Origin: Flavobacterium amnicola
GTDB lineage: Bacteria > Bacteroidota > Bacteroidia > Flavobacteriales > Flavobacteriaceae
Length of the DNA stretch: 64,000 bases
Assembly (NCBI RefSeq): GCF_004122165.1
Contig: NZ_SBKO01000001.1
Span: 930,001 to 994,000, forward strand
Direction of reading: 5' to 3'
Below, piece by piece: positions 1 through 7,606 of this stretch. Every line of letters starts with the position of its first letter. Position 1 is the first letter of the stretch. The notes under the pieces are model-generated. The model had not been told where the DNA came from and did not search any database. It saw nothing but the letters and a program-made list of their open reading frames with translations. The position numbers and the translations under genes are program-made.

Positions 1-400
1 CTCCCAAACTTGATTCAAACAAATCGACCTTTGTTCGGATTTCCATAAATTCCTCGAGGCGATTTATCATTTGTTCAAAACGCGGAAATTTGAATGGTTT
101 TACAATAAAATCTAAGGTTTGCAATTCGAAAGTTTCAGCAGCACTTTCGGAATGTGAAGAGATAAAAACACAAACAGGAACTTCCAACGCTTTTCGTCGC
201 AATTCTAACCCAGAAGCACCTGGCATTTCAATGTCTAAAAAAATGACTTCTATTTTATTCTTTTCTAAAAAGGAAAGAGCCTTTTCTGCAGAGTCAAATA
301 CGCCCACTATATTTAAGCTGGAAAATCGTTTCGCATAAGAGAGCACAACAAGACGATCCATTTCATCGTCATCAACAATTATACAGTCAAATGGCTTCAT
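1..400 (-). CDS. Response regulator, probably LytTR family (3' end outside window)
   Basis: Two-component response regulator receiver domain; 133 codons are visible from the ATG and the reading frame runs off the left edge with no stop. Visible landmarks are the acidic cluster D10-D12, the phosphoacceptor D56 in FLDIEMPG, Ser81/82 and the conserved K101 in VKPF. The text after K101 (FKFPRFEQMINRL) is the usual linker of LytTR-type regulators in Flavobacteria, so a LytTR DNA-binding domain probably follows, but that part is not in the window. It is divergent from the large secreted protein gene, with 155 bp between the starts; that interval holds a pair of CGTTCGT sites. Receiver domain is certain; the LytTR assignment is inference. 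Confidence 0.88.
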   Translation of the reverse strand, partial: MKPFDCIIVDDDEMDRLVVLSYAKRFSSLNIVGVFDSAEKALSFLEKNKIEVIFLDIEMPGASGLELRRKALEVPVCVFISSHSESAAETFELQTLDFIVKPFKFPRFEQMINRLEEFMEIRTKVDLFESSLG

Positions 401-445
401 TTAGTAGTATTTTCTTCAAATATAGCAATTTTTTACACGAAAAGA

Positions 446-474
446 AACGTTCGTGTATTTAAAACGTCGTTCGT
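446..474 (+). promoter_or_regulatory. Paired CGTTCGT direct repeat, possible LytTR-type operator (copy 1)
   Basis: AACGTTCGT at 446-454 and GTCGTTCGT at 466-474 repeat with a period of 20 bases, i.e. two sites on the same face of the helix. The first copy fits the published LytTR half-site pattern (two direct repeats of about 9 bp spaced by about 12). The centre is about 60 bases upstream of the transcription start expected from the -7 element at 508-515. The same pair recurs at 3859-3887. Confidence 0.5.
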
Positions 475-507
475 CCTTTTGCTGTTTTTTCCTACTTACT
501 AATGGTT

Positions 508-515
508 CAAATTTG
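508..515 (+). promoter_or_regulatory. Candidate -7 element of the large secreted protein gene
   Basis: CAAATTTG matches the Bacteroidota TAnnTTTG at 7 of 8 positions and is conserved at the same offset in the second copy of this leader (3921-3928). No convincing -33 TTG is present, which fits a promoter needing an activator at the upstream CGTTCGT pair. Confidence 0.45.
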
Positions 516-555
516 TGATGCTTAAAAGGATTACAACTACTTAATATTTATCAAA

Positions 556-3500
556 ATGAAAAAATTAGTACTCACATTGCTATTCTTGTTGGTGACTCAA
601 TTTGCATTTTCACAAGTGGGAATTAACACAACCGACCCAAAGGCACAATTGGAAATCAAATCTACGAATCAAGCCACACCATCCAATACCGATGGTATTC
701 TGATTCCGAAAATTGATGCCTTTCCAGTAACGAATCCAACTGCGGCGCAGCAAGGAATGATGGTGTATTTAACTACAGTAGCTGCAGGTAAACAACCCGG
801 TTTTTATTATTGGGATGATAGTACGCTGACTTGGAAAAGTGTTGGAGGTACCGGAACATCCGATCACGATTTTTACGAAGTAGGGACGACTACTCCGCCC
901 GATGCTATAACCGATAGTATGTTTCACACCGGAAATGTAGGTATTGGAAATAACAACCCAGCCTACAAACTGGATGTAGACGAAACTGCTTCCGGAAAAA
1001 TTTACGCGATGCGTGTGAGACATTCCAATCCAGTTGATGGGAGTATTTCCAGTGGTGTCCAATCAAGTATTTCGGGTAGTTTTGCTACGGGAGTTATTCA
1101 AGGAGTTTCCACATCAATTACGCCAGGATCAGGTACTGCCGCCACTGGCTTGCGAAATCTCGTAGGTGGTACTTCGACAGCTGATGCTTATGGGGTGAAT
1201 AACTCTATCTCAACAAGTGGATCAGGTTCAAGGACTGGAATAAATAATAGCTTTCCGGGAACGGGAACAGGCATTACTTACGGAATGTACAATTCTTTCT
1301 CCAATCCGAATGCGATATCTTTGGGCGTAAAATCGACTTTCACAACATCCGGAATTAGAGATAAAATAGGAGTGGATAATGTGATTTCCAATTCGACTGG
1401 GGGTTTTCATACGGGAATCAGTAATACGTTTACTAATAATAACGGTGCAATGGAAGAAACAGGTGTTTTTTCCGAATTTACTGGTTCCTCAGAAGGAAAT
1501 ATTCGCGGTATTTATAACAAGATTACCAATTCTGGTAATGCTAATATACATTACGGAGTTTATAATAACATCGACGGTAGTGGTGGACTTAGGAGATATG
1601 GAGTTGAAAGCATATTGAGCGGAACATCTACAGGTGAACAATTTGGTGTAGAAAACGACATTAGCGTATCGGGAGGAAATAGCGCACACTACGGGGTTCG
1701 AAATTACCTTTCAGGCACTGGGACTGGTGACCGTTTGGGAACGAATAACTGGATTGCAGGTTCAGGAAGTGGTGCTCAGTATGGGGTGAAAAACTATATT
1801 AATAACTCTGGAAGTGGAGTTCAGTATGGTGTGCTTAACAATATTACAAGCACAGGAACAGGAGACAAATACGGAATTTACAATTACATCGCCGAAACAG
1901 CGACAAATGGGTTGCATTATGGGGTGTACTCTGATGTACCCAAAGCCACTGGTTATGCTGGTTATTTTTTAGGCCGATTTTCTATAGGAACAACGACTGC
2001 TAATAATTACATTTTACCATTTTCTCGTGGAACTGTAAATCAAATTATGCAAACGGATGGAGTAGGGAATGTGGCGTGGGTTGCGCCTTCAGCCATTGCA
2101 AGTGGTACGTTAGATCAAGCCTATGATTTTGGTGGTGCAGGTTTGGGAAAAACAATTACAGCAGATGCCGGTGCTGTTACAATTAACGGTACAGACGGTT
2201 TGGTTGTTACTGGAACGGTTTTTTCAGGCGCAATGATGCCTTCAGTTGTAGGCGCTCGAATGGTTTGGAATCCCAGAAAATCAGCTTTTAGAGTTGGTTA
2301 CACCGGTGGAACAGAATGGGATGATAGTAATGTTGGGAGTTATTCGACAGCTTTCGGTTTAAATTCAATAGCGAATGGTTCTAATTCAACAGCTTTCGGT
2401 ATAACTACAAGAGCAGCAGGTGCATATTCAACAGCTTTTGGAGGTGGTTCAATAGCAAATGGTCAGTATTCAACAGCTTTTAGTACCAATTCAATAGCAA
2501 ATGGTTTTGCTTCAACAGCTTTTGGAAGTGGTTCAATAGCGGATGGTATGTATTCGACAGCGTTTGGAGCGCTAAATACCGCTTCAAGTTTCGCAGAGAC
2601 GGTTTTGGGTATTGGTGCTACAAGCTATACGCCTTCTGCTAATGGAACATTAGCGTTTACCGCAGCTAATGCCACCGATAGATTATTGGTAGTAGGAAAT
2701 GCGATTGATACTAATGCTAACCAAACTGTTGATCCAGGCGAAAGGAGCAACGCTATGGTTATTCTTAAAAATGGGAATACAGGTGTCGGCGCTGATCCTT
2801 TGGCAAGTCATAAGTTTTATACATATAGTCAGCAACTTACAGCTACTGGCGACGGTCAAAGTGCTATTTATGGGTACAGAACCCGAGATTCTCAAAACGA
2901 CGGAATAAATTATTCTAGAACAGGAACAAATACAGCTGTGAGTGGTCACAATTATTGGGGCGATGTCTATTCATTTGGAGTAACAGGTCATTCAGATAAT
3001 GATTTTACCAGAACAGGAGGGGTTTTAGGAGCAATTACTGGCGGAGCTTATTGGTCAAGTTTGGGATATAAAAATAGTGCCAGTACTGGTTATGGAGTAT
3101 ATGCTACTGCGGCTTTGACAACTGGAACGGGTAGAATGTCACAATCATCATCTCAATCTTCAATTGGAGGTGGTTTTTATGGAGGTTTAATAGGGTCATG
3201 GAGTAAAGGGGAAATTGGAAATATGAATTCTGGAACTCTTTTCGCATCGTATAACAGTGGTGATGAATATACTTCAGGGAAACAAATCGAAATTGTGGAA
3301 ACGAATACTGGCAAAAAAGCAGCCTACACGGTAACTTCTACAGAAGCCATCATCTACAAAAAAGGAAAAATTATACTTACAAACGGTATGGCAAGAGTTT
3401 TATTTGATATCGATTACGCAGCATTATTAGGAGATACTCCAATAGTAACTACAACACCAATGGGACAATGCAACGGTATTTATATCGAATCAATAGATAA

Positions 3501-3777
3501 AAGTGGTTTTACTATCAAAGAACTTAATAATGGAACAAGTAACGTTGCTGTTTCTTGGATTGCTGTAGGCGATCGTATTGATGCAAACAAAAAAATCCAA
3601 AGTGATGTATTAGCTATTGATTTTGATAGTAATATCAATGAAGTGATGTTCAATGAAAATAATAAAGATGACAATGCAAAAGCGGTTTGGTCTGATGGAA
3701 GCAAAATTAATTTCGGAAAATTACCAGAAAATTTAATGGTAAAACCTGTTAAAAAAGAGGCAATAATTAGAAACTAA
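556..3777 (+). CDS. Large secreted repeat protein with YadA-head-like repeats
   Basis: 1073 residues with a signal peptide ending at AFSQ. It opens with VGINTTDPKAQLEI, a motif of the flavobacterial tail-fibre-like secreted proteins (also near residues 131 and 745). Residues about 167-460 are some 20 copies of a 15-16 residue repeat of pattern G-V-x-N-x-I-x-x-S-G-S-G. Residues about 595-680 are six 14-residue repeats of the form YSTAFGxxSIANG, like the trimeric YadA head. The last ~160 residues form a conserved globular end domain also found in other Bacteroidota fibre-like proteins. There is no YadA membrane anchor, no S74 chaperone motif and no evident T9SS sorting domain, so how it reaches or stays on the surface is unclear. 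Adhesin or surface fibre is the best guess. Confidence 0.85.
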   Translation: MKKLVLTLLFLLVTQFAFSQVGINTTDPKAQLEIKSTNQATPSNTDGILIPKIDAFPVTNPTAAQQGMMVYLTTVAAGKQPGFYYWDDSTLTWKSVGGTGTSDHDFYEVGTTTPPDAITDSMFHTGNVGIGNNNPAYKLDVDETASGKIYAMRVRHSNPVDGSISSGVQSSISGSFATGVIQGVSTSITPGSGTAATGLRNLVGGTSTADAYGVNNSISTSGSGSRTGINNSFPGTGTGITYGMYNSFSNPNAISLGVKSTFTTSGIRDKIGVDNVISNSTGGFHTGISNTFTNNNGAMEETGVFSEFTGSSEGNIRGIYNKITNSGNANIHYGVYNNIDGSGGLRRYGVESILSGTSTGEQFGVENDISVSGGNSAHYGVRNYLSGTGTGDRLGTNNWIAGSGSGAQYGVKNYINNSGSGVQYGVLNNITSTGTGDKYGIYNYIAETATNGLHYGVYSDVPKATGYAGYFLGRFSIGTTTANNYILPFSRGTVNQIMQTDGVGNVAWVAPSAIASGTLDQAYDFGGAGLGKTITADAGAVTINGTDGLVVTGTVFSGAMMPSVVGARMVWNPRKSAFRVGYTGGTEWDDSNVGSYSTAFGLNSIANGSNSTAFGITTRAAGAYSTAFGGGSIANGQYSTAFSTNSIANGFASTAFGSGSIADGMYSTAFGALNTASSFAETVLGIGATSYTPSANGTLAFTAANATDRLLVVGNAIDTNANQTVDPGERSNAMVILKNGNTGVGADPLASHKFYTYSQQLTATGDGQSAIYGYRTRDSQNDGINYSRTGTNTAVSGHNYWGDVYSFGVTGHSDNDFTRTGGVLGAITGGAYWSSLGYKNSASTGYGVYATAALTTGTGRMSQSSSQSSIGGGFYGGLIGSWSKGEIGNMNSGTLFASYNSGDEYTSGKQIEIVETNTGKKAAYTVTSTEAIIYKKGKIILTNGMARVLFDIDYAALLGDTPIVTTTPMGQCNGIYIESIDKSGFTIKELNNGTSNVAVSWIAVGDRIDANKKIQSDVLAIDFDSNINEVMFNENNKDDNAKAVWSDGSKINFGKLPENLMVKPVKKEAIIRN
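1054..1935 (+). repeat. About 20 tandem 15-16 residue repeats (GVxNxIxxSGSG)
   Basis: Coding repeat inside the large secreted protein. Successive units read GVQSSIS.., GVSTSIT.., GLRNLVG.., GVNNSIS.., GINNSFP.. and so on to GVKNYIN.., GVLNNIT.., GIYNYIA.., GVYSDVP. Nearly constant positions are G1, V/I2, N4, I/F6, then a Ser/Gly/Thr-rich turn and an aromatic residue before the next G. Regular spacing and alternation of small and hydrophobic residues suggest a beta-solenoid or beta-roll; that is inference. Confidence 0.75.
2338..2580 (+). repeat. Six tandem 42-bp units encoding YadA-head-like repeats
   Basis: Each unit encodes about 14 residues of the form YSTAFGxxSIANG, with nucleotide-level similarity as well (tattcaacagctttt and tcaatagcaaatggt recur). 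Pattern matches the left-handed beta-roll repeats of trimeric YadA-type heads. Confidence 0.8.
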
Positions 3778-3806
3778 AAATAAGTTAAGTAGGTTTTTTA
3801 AGCAGA

Positions 3807-3849
3807 AAGAGGTTCATCTCATTTAAAAACGAGATAGGGCCTTTTTTAT
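3807..3849 (+). terminator. Intrinsic terminator after the large secreted protein gene
   Basis: Imperfect hairpin (AAGAGG...CCTTTT outer arms, ATCTC/GAGAT inner arms) followed by a T-run, 30 bp past the stop codon. Confidence 0.6.
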
Positions 3850-3858
3850 TTTAAAATG

Positions 3859-3887
3859 ATCGTTCGTGTATTTAAAATGTCGTTCGT
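3859..3887 (+). promoter_or_regulatory. Paired CGTTCGT direct repeat (copy 2)
   Basis: ATCGTTCGT at 3859-3867 and GTCGTTCGT at 3879-3887, period 20 as in copy 1 at 446-474, and again about 60 bases upstream of the expected transcription start. Conserved spacing in two independent promoters supports a real binding site. Confidence 0.5.
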
Positions 3888-3920
3888 CCTTTTGTGGTTT
3901 TTTCCTATTTACTAATGGTT

Positions 3921-3928
3921 CAAATTTG
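3921..3928 (+). promoter_or_regulatory. Candidate -7 element of the T9SS cargo operon
   Basis: CAAATTTG, identical to the element at 508-515 and at the same distance from the upstream CGTTCGT pair. It should drive the gene at 3970 and the closely linked gene at 4445. Confidence 0.45.
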
Positions 3929-3969
3929 TACTGCTTAATAAGGATTTTAACTACTTAAATTTATAAAAA

Positions 3970-4440
3970 ATGAAAAAAACAATTTTACTATTCCTATTGT
4001 TTTGTTTGCCCAAACTCATGGCGCAGCAAACGGTTAATGCATCAGGCGGAAATGCGACAGGTGCCGGTGGTTCGTCCAGTTATTCTATTGGTCAAATTAC
4101 TTATAACGAACAAACAGGGTCAGGAGGAAGTATCAATCAAGGGGTCCAACAATCGGTTGAAATTTTCACCTTGAGCGGTACAGCATTTGAAAACATTAAA
4201 CTCGAAGCGCTTGTTTACCCCAATCCAACTATTTCCAGTGTGATCTTGAAAATTTCCAACTTCAATTTGGATGAAGTGACGTATCAGTGGTTTGACATTC
4301 AAGGGAAGCCGATAAAAAGTGGAAAAATATCCAATGAAGAAACGGTTTTCAATATGGAAAGTTATCCCTCAGCAATTTATATTTTAAAAATCAATTCAAA
4401 TAATAAGGAACTAAAAACATTCAAAATCATTAAAAACTAA
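3970..4440 (+). CDS. Small T9SS type A sorting-domain secreted protein
   Basis: 156 residues. Signal peptide ends at LMAQQ. A short glycine/serine-rich stretch (residues ~22-55) is followed by a type A T9SS C-terminal sorting domain: VYPNPTISSVILKI near residue 82, then the SAIYILKI strand and a K-rich end (KTFKIIKN). Nearly the whole mature protein is the sorting signal, so the cargo portion is only about 55 residues. It lies behind the second copy of the duplicated leader and 4 bp upstream of the next gene, so the two should be co-transcribed. Function unknown; the sorting domain is clear. Confidence 0.88.
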   Translation: MKKTILLFLLFCLPKLMAQQTVNASGGNATGAGGSSSYSIGQITYNEQTGSGGSINQGVQQSVEIFTLSGTAFENIKLEALVYPNPTISSVILKISNFNLDEVTYQWFDIQGKPIKSGKISNEETVFNMESYPSAIYILKINSNNKELKTFKIIKN

Positions 4441-4444
4441 TATT

Positions 4445-5536
4445 ATGAAAACAACAATAAATAAAATAGTGAAGACTGTTTGTCTTTTATCTTTCTTCTT
4501 ATCGCTTTCTTCCGCTTTTGCGCAAGCACCACAAAAAATGAGTTATCAAGCGGTTGTTAGAAATGCCGGCAATGTCTTAGTAACGAATGCCACTGTTGGA
4601 ATGCGAATCAGTGTGTTGCAAGGAACAGCAAATGGAACGGCAGTATATGTAGAAACGCAAACACCAACAACCAATACCAATGGATTAGCAGCTTTAGAAA
4701 TAGGAGCTGGAACAGTCGTTTCGGGAACGTTCGCTTCTATAAGTTGGGGAACTAATAATTATTACGTAAAAACAGAAACCGATCCTACTGGTGGTACCAA
4801 CTACACAATTTCAGGAACGAGTCAATTATTAAGTGTGCCGTATGCTTTGTATGCAGGAAATGCTGGAACCTCTTCTCAATGGGGGGCAAATGGAACGGAT
4901 ATATACAATAATAATGCTGGAAATGTTGGTATTGGTCTTTCTATTCCAACGGCAAAGTTAGACGTGGTTGGCAAAACAAAAACAATAAATTTACAAGTAA
5001 CTTCAGGAGCGGGAACGGGTAAAGTATTAACTTCTGATGCTTCGGGTAATGCCTCTTGGGCCACTCCAGTTGTGCCGGCAACGAATTCCTACACTAAAGC
5101 TTCTTTTGGAATTTCAACGCCCTCACAAGGGTCCATTATTGATATTGCTACTTCCAATGTAACGGTACCTGCAGCGGGTTATTATCTTGTAACGTATTTT
5201 GTAAATGCAAACAATAATTGGTTTTTATCCTGTTCAAGTCCCTGCAATGAAGCAAAAGTTTTAGGTACAAGGGCCTATTTGTACAATAAAACTAGCGGAG
5301 CTATACTTCAAAATCAGAAAACGGACTTTTTAGAAAGAGATAATACACATGGCCCCCAAGCATTAATTGCTACTTTTTTGTACCAACTTCCTTATCATGA
5401 AATTTCGGGTTCATTCGTTAGCTATTTTAATTTAAATGATATCGTAGGGATAAGGGTTGGGAGTGATGTAACTGGGCCAATTGCTTCAGGTTCAATTACT
5501 GGTAACGGAGAGGTAACCCTAGTCCGATTGTATTAA
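4445..5536 (+). CDS. Secreted tail-fibre-like protein with C1q/TNF-like C-terminus
   Basis: 363 residues, signal peptide ending at SSAFAQ. The first domain (KMSYQAVVRNAGNVLVTNATVGMRI.. style, residues ~30-140, ending LLSVPYALYAG) is very common at the start of flavobacterial secreted proteins. A NVGIG..IPTAKLDVVG motif near residue 160 is the same fibre motif as in the gene at 556. The last ~140 residues (ASFG.., VTVPAAGYYLVTYFV, ending GNGEVTLVRLY) resemble a C1q/BclA-type jelly roll, which is inference. It follows the T9SS cargo gene by 4 bp, and a strong terminator ends the unit. No sorting domain. Possibly a surface or matrix protein. Confidence 0.82.
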   Translation: MKTTINKIVKTVCLLSFFLSLSSAFAQAPQKMSYQAVVRNAGNVLVTNATVGMRISVLQGTANGTAVYVETQTPTTNTNGLAALEIGAGTVVSGTFASISWGTNNYYVKTETDPTGGTNYTISGTSQLLSVPYALYAGNAGTSSQWGANGTDIYNNNAGNVGIGLSIPTAKLDVVGKTKTINLQVTSGAGTGKVLTSDASGNASWATPVVPATNSYTKASFGISTPSQGSIIDIATSNVTVPAAGYYLVTYFVNANNNWFLSCSSPCNEAKVLGTRAYLYNKTSGAILQNQKTDFLERDNTHGPQALIATFLYQLPYHEISGSFVSYFNLNDIVGIRVGSDVTGPIASGSITGNGEVTLVRLY

Positions 5537-5559
5537 AAACAATTGTATTTCTTGTTAGT

Positions 5560-5587
5560 AAGAGGTTCGGCAAAAGTCGAACCTCTT
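5560..5587. terminator. Bidirectional terminator between convergent genes
   Basis: Perfect 10-bp stem AAGAGGTTCG / CGAACCTCTT around an 8-base loop. It lies between the convergent stops at 5536 and 5589. Confidence 0.75.
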
Positions 5588-5588
5588 G

Positions 5589-5951
5589 TTATCCATGGTA
5601 CACGCGTGAAGCAATGATTTTACCATCTCTGACTTCTAAAACTTCGGCAACCAACATGTCTTCTTCGTTGGTTACTTGTCGAACATATTCCATAAAAACA
5701 CGATCGCTATTAGCAGTCAAGGAAGTTACTTTATAATGTAAACTCGGTAATCGATCAAAAGCCTCTTGCCACCAAACACGCATCGCTTCCTTGCCAATGA
5801 TTAATCCGTTGGTTTCCGGTTGGCGAATTTTCAGCTTCGGACTAAAATGTTGCGCTTCATCATCGTAAAGCGATAATAATTTCTCTAATTGTTTGGTATT
5901 AAACGCTTCAAACCACTTGAAGGCTATTGATTGTAAAGTTTCGGGAGTCAT
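5589..5951 (-). CDS. NTF2-like (SnoaL-type) family protein
   Basis: 120 residues, cytosolic. The fold signature is that of the SnoaL/nuclear-transport-factor-2 superfamily: a helical start (LQSIAFKWFEAFNTKQLEKLLSLYDDEA), a central GKEAMRVWWQEAF helix, and the closing strands VAEVLEVRDGKIIASRVYHG. Such proteins may be isomerases, hydrolases or binding proteins, so no substrate is assigned. A -7 element (TACATTTG on this strand) lies at 5969-5976, about 18 bases before the ATG. Convergent with the secreted operon to its left. Confidence 0.8.
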   Translation of the reverse strand: MTPETLQSIAFKWFEAFNTKQLEKLLSLYDDEAQHFSPKLKIRQPETNGLIIGKEAMRVWWQEAFDRLPSLHYKVTSLTANSDRVFMEYVRQVTNEEDMLVAEVLEVRDGKIIASRVYHG

Positions 5952-6084
5952 AGTTCTGTTTTATAAATCAAATGTACATAAAGAAGCGACATTACAACAA
6001 TAGTTGTGCCAAATGAGTAGCGGTTTTGTAATATTATTTTTAGGATTGTATTGATGAATGATAATTTGATAAAAAATCATTTCC

Positions 6085-6092
6085 TATATTTG
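6085..6092 (+). promoter_or_regulatory. -7 promoter element directly in front of the DUF58 start codon
   Basis: TATATTTG is a perfect TAnnTTTG, with TTTG at 6065-6068 as a possible -33. Only four bases separate it from the ATG at 6097, so transcription should start at or next to the start codon. Confidence 0.65.
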
Positions 6093-6096
6093 AAGT

Positions 6097-7023
6097 ATGA
6101 AGATTGATGCGCAATTACCTAAGATTTCCAGTTTCCAACATTTAGAATTGTTGGCCAATCAAATTGTGGAAGGTTTTATCTCTGGAATGCACAAAAGTCC
6201 TTTTCATGGGTTTTCGGCCGAGTTTGCCGAGCATAAAATTTATAATGCGGGTGAAAGCACCAAACATATCGATTGGAAGTTGTATGCCAAGACCGATCGT
6301 TTGTATACCAAGCGATTTGAAGAAGAAACGAATTTACGCTGTCATTTAATTATCGATAACTCTTCATCTATGCATTATCCCAAACTGAACGATAATCAGT
6401 TTTTTTACGAGAATAAAATTGGTTTTTCGGTACTGGCTTCCGCAGTTTTGATGAATTTGCTCAAGAAACAAAGGGATGCCGTGGGTTTGAGCATTTATTC
6501 CGATTCGTATGAATATCATGCTCCCGAAAAAGGAAGTGACCGCCATCATCGCATGCTGTTGAATAAATTGGAAGGCTTGTTGCAATCTCCCAAAGAAGCC
6601 AAACAAACCGACACGATTACCTATTTGCATCAAATTGCCGAAAAAATGCACCGTCGTTCGATGATTATTTTGTTTACGGACATGTTTCAAGGGGAAGATG
6701 ACGAAAGATTATTCAAAGCTTTACAGCATTTGAAACATAATAAACATAAAGTAGTATTGTTTCATGTGACCGATAAAAAAACGGAGTTTCAATTTGATTT
6801 TGACAATACGCCACGAAAGTTTATCGATGTGGAAACGGGAGAGCAGGTCAATTTGTTTGCCGAAAATATCAAAACGGAATACGAAAAATTAGTACAAACG
6901 TATTTTGATAAGGTAGCCAGTACCTGTGCCATGTATAAAATCAAGTACGTTCCGGTTTCGGTGGATGAAAAATTTGAAAAAATTATGACCACTTATTTGG
7001 TTGAAAAACAAAAGTTTGGCTAA
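6097..7023 (+). CDS. DUF58 / von Willebrand A-like protein
   Basis: 308 residues without signal peptide or membrane segment. Residues ~30-80 carry the DUF58 signature (HKSPFHGFSAEF.., YNAGESTKHIDWKLYAKTDRLYTKRFEEE). It is followed by a VWA-like domain with the metal-binding DxSxS motif at D87-S89-S91. In Bacteroidota such genes usually sit in Bat/MoxR clusters with a MoxR ATPase and Bat membrane proteins; here it stands alone, with no MoxR in the window. Role inferred: chaperone-like assembly or stress tolerance. The start lies 4 bases after the -7 element, so the mRNA is probably leaderless. Confidence 0.88.
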   Translation: MKIDAQLPKISSFQHLELLANQIVEGFISGMHKSPFHGFSAEFAEHKIYNAGESTKHIDWKLYAKTDRLYTKRFEEETNLRCHLIIDNSSSMHYPKLNDNQFFYENKIGFSVLASAVLMNLLKKQRDAVGLSIYSDSYEYHAPEKGSDRHHRMLLNKLEGLLQSPKEAKQTDTITYLHQIAEKMHRRSMIILFTDMFQGEDDERLFKALQHLKHNKHKVVLFHVTDKKTEFQFDFDNTPRKFIDVETGEQVNLFAENIKTEYEKLVQTYFDKVASTCAMYKIKYVPVSVDEKFEKIMTTYLVEKQKFG

Positions 7024-7061
7024 AAGGCGAAAAATTTTTTTCAAAAAAAATTAAAAAATAC

Positions 7062-7091
7062 TTGCAGAAGTAAAAAAGCGTTGTATATTTG
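7062..7091 (+). promoter_or_regulatory. Promoter of tRNA-Asp
   Basis: TTG at 7062-7064 and TATATTTG at 7084-7091 with 19 bases between them: the textbook Bacteroidota arrangement. A GCACTCGC box follows at 7091-7098 and recurs just after the -7 elements of tRNA-Gly and tRNA-Asn. Confidence 0.8.
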
Positions 7092-7109
7092 CACTCGCAA
7101 TTACGCACT

Positions 7110-7186
7110 GGTTTGGTAGTTCAGTTGGTTAGAATACATGCCTGTCACGCATGGGGTCGCGGGTTCGAGTCCCGTCCAGACCGCCA
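7110..7186 (+). tRNA. tRNA-Asp (GTC)
   Basis: Cloverleaf folds with acceptor arms GGTTTGG / CCAGACC, D-arm, anticodon loop CTGTCAC with GTC, and T-arm GGGTTCGAGTCCC. Discriminator G at 7183, and the 3' CCA is encoded (7184-7186), unlike the other three tRNAs of the window. Confidence 0.97.
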
Positions 7187-7195
7187 GAAAAGAGG

Positions 7196-7224
7196 AAGCT
7201 CCGTATAAAAACGGAGCTTTTTTG
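7196..7224 (+). terminator. Intrinsic terminator of tRNA-Asp
   Basis: AAGCTCCGT / ACGGAGCTT stem with a T-run, ten bases after the tRNA. Confidence 0.85.
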
Positions 7225-7273
7225 CCCTCTTACAATATTTAAGAGTAGTTGTGTTGTTTAGGCTATGGCTTTG

Positions 7274-7343
7274 TAACCCATAGCAGGTTTAGTAGTTAGA
7301 CCAATGAAAAGCTTTCCATTTGATTGGAGGGCTTTTTTATTTT
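7274..7343 (+). repeat. Left flanking repeat of the GIY-YIG gene (contains a terminator hairpin)
   Basis: Two blocks: 7274-7296 (23 bp, one mismatch to 7597-7619) and 7304-7343 (40 bp, identical to 7637-7676). The second block is a 12-bp stem terminator (7307-7338, with two G-U pairs) ending in a T-run. A separate hairpin GCTATGG / CCATAGC spans 7262-7284. Confidence 0.85.
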
Positions 7344-7350
7344 ATATTTG
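7343..7350 (+). promoter_or_regulatory. -7 element of the GIY-YIG gene
   Basis: TATATTTG, with a TTG at 7324-7326 inside the preceding terminator hairpin as possible -33. It ends four bases before the ATG at 7355, predicting a leaderless or near-leaderless transcript. Confidence 0.6.
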
Positions 7351-7354
7351 GTTT

Positions 7355-7606
7355 ATGTTTTACACTTATATATTGTATTCGAAAATTAAAGATGTTTACT
7401 ATAAAGGATTTACTTCAAACTTAGAGAGTAGATTGCAAAAACACAATTCAGGTGAAAGTAATTATACAGCATCAGTTAATGACTGGGAAATTGTATATTC
7501 TTGTACTTTTGATTCCAAAACAGAAGCTTTGAAAGAAGAAAAAAGGTTGAAAAAGCTGAATAGACTTTCTTTAGAAAAACTTATTTCTTCAAAAAATAAC
7601 CCATAG
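7355..7606 (+). CDS. GIY-YIG nuclease family protein
   Basis: 83 residues, the size of the single-domain UPF0213/YhbQ-type GIY-YIG proteins. Motifs: Y3-x-Y-I-L (GIY), YYKGFT at 15-20 (YIG), catalytic R26 in SRLQKHN, and the metal-ligand glutamate at E61/E62. An in-frame ATG exists at 7304, but it lies in the duplicated terminator hairpin and would add non-homologous residues; ATG 7355 begins at the GIY motif (FYTYILYS). The gene stands alone after tRNA-Asp and its TAG stop lies within the right repeat. Such genes are often found near tRNA and rRNA genes of Flavobacteria. Activity on DNA is the family's property, not shown here. Confidence 0.88.
   Translation: MFYTYILYSKIKDVYYKGFTSNLESRLQKHNSGESNYTASVNDWEIVYSCTFDSKTEALKEEKRLKKLNRLSLEKLISSKNNP

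Noticed and set aside
2338..2580. Short-period repeats considered as a CRISPR array
   Set aside because: They are in frame inside a coding sequence, have no unique spacers and encode regular 14-residue units; no cas genes are present.
7304..7354. Longer GIY-YIG reading frame starting at ATG 7304
   Set aside because: The extra residues come from the duplicated terminator hairpin, and the -7 element lies between the two ATGs; the protein motif begins at ATG 7355.
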